Part shown: piece by piece, positions 60,310-64,000 of the stretch
How positions within the stretch are numbered: the first letter of the stretch is position 1
How the letters are laid out: each line of letters opens with the position of its first letter
From: Ruminococcus sp. AF31-8BH
GTDB taxonomy: Bacteria; Bacillota; Clostridia; Lachnospirales; Lachnospiraceae
DNA length: 64,000 nt
Assembly: GCF_003460605.1 (NCBI RefSeq)
Contig: NZ_QTVN01000018.1
Span: forward strand, 17,508 to 81,507
Direction: 5' to 3'
The notes under the pieces: model-generated
Told to the model about the DNA's origin: nothing
The model's input: only the letters and a program-made list of their open reading frames with translations
Database searches by the model: none
Program-made: the position numbers and the translations under genes

Positions 60310-60978
60310 ATGACTATACTTGAAACGAAGGAATTGAAAAAATATTATGATTCCGGTGAATATATTACAAAAGCTTTAGATGGGGTTTCTTTAGAGATAG
60401 AAGAAGGTGAATTTGTTGCTATTGTTGGTGCTTCGGGGAGTGGAAAATCCACATTATTAAATATGATTGGTGGATTAGACATACCAACTTCTGGGAGTGT
60501 TTTAGTAAAAGGCAAAAAAATAGGACAATTAAATGAAGAAGAGCTAACGGTTTTTCGCAGAAGGAACATTGGCTTTGTTTTTCAAAATTATAATTTAATT
60601 CCAACATTAAATGTTTATGAAAATATTGTCTTTCCAGTGGAATTAGACGGAAATGATATAGATAAAGATTTTTTGAACAAAATTGTAACAATTTTGGGCA
60701 TTGATAAAAAATTGGAGAATCTTCCTGGAAATCTATCAGGTGGGCAACAACAGAGGGTTGCAATTGCCAGAGCTTTGATTACAAAACCGGCTATCATCTT
60801 GGCTGACGAACCGACAGGAAATCTTGACACACAATCAAGTCTTGAAGTAATGGGCTTATTGAAACAAACAAGTGAGCGATTTTGTCAGACTATTGTGATG
60901 ATTACGCATAATATGAATTTGGCTCAAATGACGGATAGAATTATTAGAATTCAGGACGGGAAAATTATAGACGCATAA
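60310..60978 (+). CDS. ABC ATPase 2 (BceA/MacB-like)
   Basis: A 222-residue ATPase with Walker A GASGSGKSTLLNMIG, FQNYNLI, LSGGQQQRVAIA, ILADEPTGNLD and ITHN. It is a paralogue of ATPase 1 and of the ATPase cut at the left ICE end. It is followed by its own FtsX-type permease and by precursors A7-A9, repeating the arrangement of the first system. Confidence 0.9.
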   Translation: MTILETKELKKYYDSGEYITKALDGVSLEIEEGEFVAIVGASGSGKSTLLNMIGGLDIPTSGSVLVKGKKIGQLNEEELTVFRRRNIGFVFQNYNLIPTLNVYENIVFPVELDGNDIDKDFLNKIVTILGIDKKLENLPGNLSGGQQQRVAIARALITKPAIILADEPTGNLDTQSSLEVMGLLKQTSERFCQTIVMITHNMNLAQMTDRIIRIQDGKIIDA

Positions 60979-63569
60979 TGGGAGGGCATGAGTTGTATTT
61001 GACTAGAAATAAAAAGTGTATCTTTAATCTTGCAAAAAAGAATTTTGGAAAAAGTAAAACACGAAATATAATTACTATTTTGGCAATTATACTAACCACT
61101 ATGCTATTTACTTCTATGTTAACAATTTGTACTGGAACATATCAATCAATACAGACTACTATGCAGATGCAAAAGGGAAGTAAAGCAGACGGAGATATAA
61201 GATATTTAACAAAAAATGAGTTTGAGCAGTTGCAGGAAAATAGCAACATAAAAGTTAGTGGTTGTCGAAGACCGATAGGATTTGCAAGTAATACAAAGAA
61301 TCATAATGTTGAAATTGATTATATGGATCAAATAGAGCAAGAATTAACTTTTAATAGGCCAACGCATGGGAAAGCACCGCAAAAGGCTAATGAGATTGCT
61401 ACTACAGATAAAGCATTAGAAAGTTTAGGAGTAACACCCAAAGTAGGAGAAAAGGTCAGGATAGAATTTGATTTAAGAGGAGAGCATTATGTTTATGAAA
61501 TGACCGTTTCAGGATGGTGGGAAGCTAGAAATTCACAAGTTAGTGTATTGATAGTGTCAGAGGAGTTTATGAATAAAAATGAATCTTTGTTTCCCTATAC
61601 ATACGACGAGGACATGGAATATGCTGGAACGTATTTCTCAGAGGTGATTTTTGAATCTAAAAAGAATGTGGAGCAACAAATAAATGAGATCATTGAAGGT
61701 TTTAACGAGCAAAAAGGAAAAGATGTTGTATCTGGTGCAGTGAATTCAATTACAAATCCACAATTGGATTTTTCTGTGATTGGCGCAGTGATTATCTTTA
61801 TAGTTTTATTTATTTTGGCAGGTTACTTGCTTATTAATAACATTTATTCTATTTCGGCTATGCAGGATATAAAAAATTATGGATTACTTAAAACTATTGG
61901 TACGACGCAATCTCAGATTGCATTGCTTGTTAAAATCCAGACATTGTGGTTACTTGTGCTGGGAATACCAATTGGTTTAGTTACAGGGTATTTTATTGGT
62001 AAATCTATTTTACCGTTTGCAGTGAATACTATTGCAAGTGAATATTTAAGAACAGAAATAGTGATAGCACCAAATCCGCTGATTTTTGTTGTGGCAACGA
62101 TATTTACGATTGTAACGGTTAAAATAAGTATTGGTAAACCATTACGTACTATATCTAAAATTTCCCCATTGGTAGCTATAAGGGAAACGGGAATAAGAAA
62201 AAATAAGAAAAAGAAAAAAACGCATAAATTTAGCATAATTAAAATGGCAAATGATAATTTTAGAAGAAACAAAAAAAGAAGTATTTTTATTGTTATATCT
62301 ATTGCATTATGTTGTGTGTTTTTTAATTCAGTTTTTATTCTGGCAAATAGTATTAGTATAGAAAAAGGGGTTGGCTTACAAAGCGCTGCGGATATTGAAA
62401 TTGGAAGTGGTAATCTATTTAATAATTTAAAAGGTTATACACGACATAGTGATGGTTTAGAACCCCAAGTAATAGATAGCATTAAGGCAAACTTTAAAAT
62501 TAATGAGGAAGGAATTATATATAAAAATACATTAGATGATTTAAACGTTACATTTGATTATAATGCACCAATACAAGATGAAATTGTATCTGAAAATGGA
62601 GTGAAGATGGTAGCTACAGAAAGTGGACGTATAATACTGGGAAATAATAATTTTCCAATTTGTAATGTCTATGGAATAGATGAAAATGTCTACCAGAGAA
62701 TGAATTTGGTAGATTCTATTGCAGGTATAGAGCAGAATAGTATTTTTCAAAAAATGGAACAAGAGAATTTCTTGATAGAAGCATTGCCAGTTTCACGTAC
62801 TTCAAAGGATACGAGAAAATTTCAATGTAATTTAGGTGATAAAATAAAGGTTTTTGTCGATGGTGAAGAAAAACTTTATACAGTTATTGCATATGCGTAT
62901 GTTAGTCCGACAGAATATGAGGCTCCTAATATGACGACAGGTATAAATATTGTTGGAGGAGATGCACCGATGTTCTACCTTTCCCAACAATCATTTGTAG
63001 ATTTATATCAAAACCCAACAATCATGAATTATACATTCAATGTCGATAAAGAAAATATGAAACAAATTTCGTTGGAGATTGAAGCATTCGTTGAAGAGTT
63101 TGAAGGAAAAGTTGGATTTAATTCTGCCGAGTTGATAAAACAGGATATGGAAAGTATGAAAAATACAATTTATGCAGTGGGAATTGTTGTTAGCTGTATT
63201 ATTGGAATTTCAGGTCTTATTAATTTTTTGAATTTAACAATTGCAAATATTTTGAGTCGGAGAAGAGAATTTGCCATAATGGAAAGTGTGGGAATGAGCA
63301 AAAAACAGATTAAAGTTTTGATAACGGGAGAAAGCCTGCTATATTCTGTTTATGCAGCTCTTTTAGGCTTAGCATGTTCGTTAGTATCGGGATTTTTATT
63401 GATTGGTCCGATTTGTGAAGATACATGGTTTATGCACTTTGATATGGTAATTTGGCCTGCGATTCTCATAGGTGGAGTTATTGTTATACTAACAATATTT
63501 TTACCTAAATTATTATATAAGGTATTTAGCAAAGGAAGTATTGTAGAAAAACTTAGAATTGAGGGATAG
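60978..63569 (+). CDS. FtsX-family ABC permease 2
   Basis: An 863-residue paralogue of permease 1 with the same double-FtsX layout (LLKTIGTTQSQIALL and MESVGMSKKQIKVL mark the two coupling regions). The extracellular regions differ strongly from permease 1, which would fit recognition of a different peptide. The ATG overlaps the ATPase stop. A TTG at 60993 with GGGAGGG seven bases before it is a credible alternative start. Confidence 0.85.
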   Translation: MGGHELYLTRNKKCIFNLAKKNFGKSKTRNIITILAIILTTMLFTSMLTICTGTYQSIQTTMQMQKGSKADGDIRYLTKNEFEQLQENSNIKVSGCRRPIGFASNTKNHNVEIDYMDQIEQELTFNRPTHGKAPQKANEIATTDKALESLGVTPKVGEKVRIEFDLRGEHYVYEMTVSGWWEARNSQVSVLIVSEEFMNKNESLFPYTYDEDMEYAGTYFSEVIFESKKNVEQQINEIIEGFNEQKGKDVVSGAVNSITNPQLDFSVIGAVIIFIVLFILAGYLLINNIYSISAMQDIKNYGLLKTIGTTQSQIALLVKIQTLWLLVLGIPIGLVTGYFIGKSILPFAVNTIASEYLRTEIVIAPNPLIFVVATIFTIVTVKISIGKPLRTISKISPLVAIRETGIRKNKKKKKTHKFSIIKMANDNFRRNKKRSIFIVISIALCCVFFNSVFILANSISIEKGVGLQSAADIEIGSGNLFNNLKGYTRHSDGLEPQVIDSIKANFKINEEGIIYKNTLDDLNVTFDYNAPIQDEIVSENGVKMVATESGRIILGNNNFPICNVYGIDENVYQRMNLVDSIAGIEQNSIFQKMEQENFLIEALPVSRTSKDTRKFQCNLGDKIKVFVDGEEKLYTVIAYAYVSPTEYEAPNMTTGINIVGGDAPMFYLSQQSFVDLYQNPTIMNYTFNVDKENMKQISLEIEAFVEEFEGKVGFNSAELIKQDMESMKNTIYAVGIVVSCIIGISGLINFLNLTIANILSRRREFAIMESVGMSKKQIKVLITGESLLYSVYAALLGLACSLVSGFLLIGPICEDTWFMHFDMVIWPAILIGGVIVILTIFLPKLLYKVFSKGSIVEKLRIEG

Positions 63570-63620
63570 GATATTTAAGTTTATTAAATATAAAATCACT
63601 TGGAAAGGAGGCGAAAGAGT

Positions 63621-63758
63621 ATGAGGATTTTAGAGCAAGTAATACAGGAAGAGACATTCGACATTGAAGTGCAGTATTGCGATCCAGATGAGTGTCTGCA
63701 CGATTGTATGCATTCAGGAACAAATCACTGTGATGCGGTTGTTACCGGTTGGTGGTAG
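63621..63758 (+). CDS. RiPP precursor peptide A7
   Basis: 45 residues: MRILEQVIQEETFDIEVQYC, then CDPDECLHDC, MHSGTNHC, ending GWW. Ribosome site AAAGGAGG. Its 3' half is identical to A8 and A9. Confidence 0.85.
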   Translation: MRILEQVIQEETFDIEVQYCDPDECLHDCMHSGTNHCDAVVTGWW

Positions 63759-63770
63759 AAGGAGGCTATT

Positions 63771-63908
63771 ATGAAGGAATTAGAAAAAGTAGTACAGGAA
63801 GAAGCTTTTGAAATTGAAGTGCAGTATTGTGATCCAGATGAGTGTCTGCACGATTGTATGCACTCAGGAACAAATCACTGTGATGCGGTTGTTACCGGTT
63901 GGTGGTAG
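63771..63908 (+). CDS. RiPP precursor peptide A8
   Basis: 45 residues: MKELEKVVQEEAFEIEVQYC and the same core as A7 (CDPDECLHDC ... TNHC ... GWW). It is part of an exact tandem repeat with a 150-bp period. Confidence 0.85.
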   Translation: MKELEKVVQEEAFEIEVQYCDPDECLHDCMHSGTNHCDAVVTGWW

Positions 63909-63920
63909 AAGGAGGCTATT

Positions 63921-64000
63921 ATGAAGGAATTAGAAAAAGTAGTACAGGAAGAAGCTTTTGAAATTGAAGTGCAGTATTGTGATCCAGATGAGTGTCTGCA
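63921..64000 (+). CDS. RiPP precursor peptide A9, cut by window end
   Basis: The first 26 codons are identical to A8 and run off the right edge. At least one more copy of the same product is therefore present. Confidence 0.85.
   Translation, partial: MKELEKVVQEEAFEIEVQYCDPDECL

Larger units (their letters stand above)
63759..64000 (+). repeat. 150-bp tandem repeat carrying precursor genes
   Basis: The unit from the end of A7 (AAGGAGGCTATT plus gene A8) recurs without visible difference from 63909 to the window edge. The array may continue beyond it. Confidence 0.85.

Overview
The window looks like DNA of a gut clostridium, most likely a Lachnospiraceae-type Firmicute. It has moderately low GC, strong AGGAGG ribosome sites, many GTG and TTG starts, and accessory families typical of that group (TnpW, TnpV, DUF3784, Maff2, PrgI, PcfB/DUF3801, DpnD/PcfM, SpoVG-like). 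Almost all of it is mobile DNA. No rRNA, tRNA, CRISPR array or insertion sequence was seen.

Region 1 (1-4023) is a flank. It holds the end of a tnpW gene, small membrane proteins, a lipoprotein, an excisionase-like HTH protein, and an intramembrane-sensing two-component system followed by an ABC ATPase gene. The ATPase gene is cut exactly inside its Walker A codons. From 4024 to at least 46972 the sequence is an integrative conjugative element (ICE).

Region 2 (4024-46972) is the ICE backbone: a replication initiator, an XRE regulator, a ParM-like segregation pair, a giant sortase-anchored adhesin, a radical SAM protein, a primase, a C5 DNA methyltransferase with motif I at its C-terminus, a probable oriT, MobC and a MOBP relaxase, PcfB, the VirD4 coupling protein, VirB2, VirB6, VirB3 and VirB4 analogues, a cell-wall hydrolase and a 2295-residue methylase/SNF2 helicase. 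A dual-coded TnpV gene lies inside the helicase gene. Inserted in the backbone is an AT-rich toxin-antitoxin cassette in which an RNase H domain is fused to an RnlA-type HEPN toxin, followed by an RnlB-like antitoxin.

Region 3 (47029-64000, running off the right edge) is a RiPP cargo cluster. A two-component system on the minus strand faces a regulon of four near-identical promoters, each with two GTAA half-sites 11 bp apart. The regulon encodes a secreted zinc-dependent phospholipase C, at least nine short Cys/Asp-rich precursor peptides in three groups, two Bce/MacB-like ABC systems each followed by precursors, two radical SAM-SPASM maturases, a subtilisin-like protease fused to a carrier-protein-like domain, a split ABC exporter and a secreted CxxC thioredoxin-like protein. 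The inferred scheme is: radical SAM enzymes modify the precursors, the S8 protease removes leaders, the split exporter secretes the product, the thioredoxin-like protein acts on Cys outside the cell, and the FtsX-type transporters with the TCS give sensing and immunity.

The integrase and right end of the ICE are not in the window. The RiPP cluster and the RNase H-RnlA toxin are the two most interesting items.
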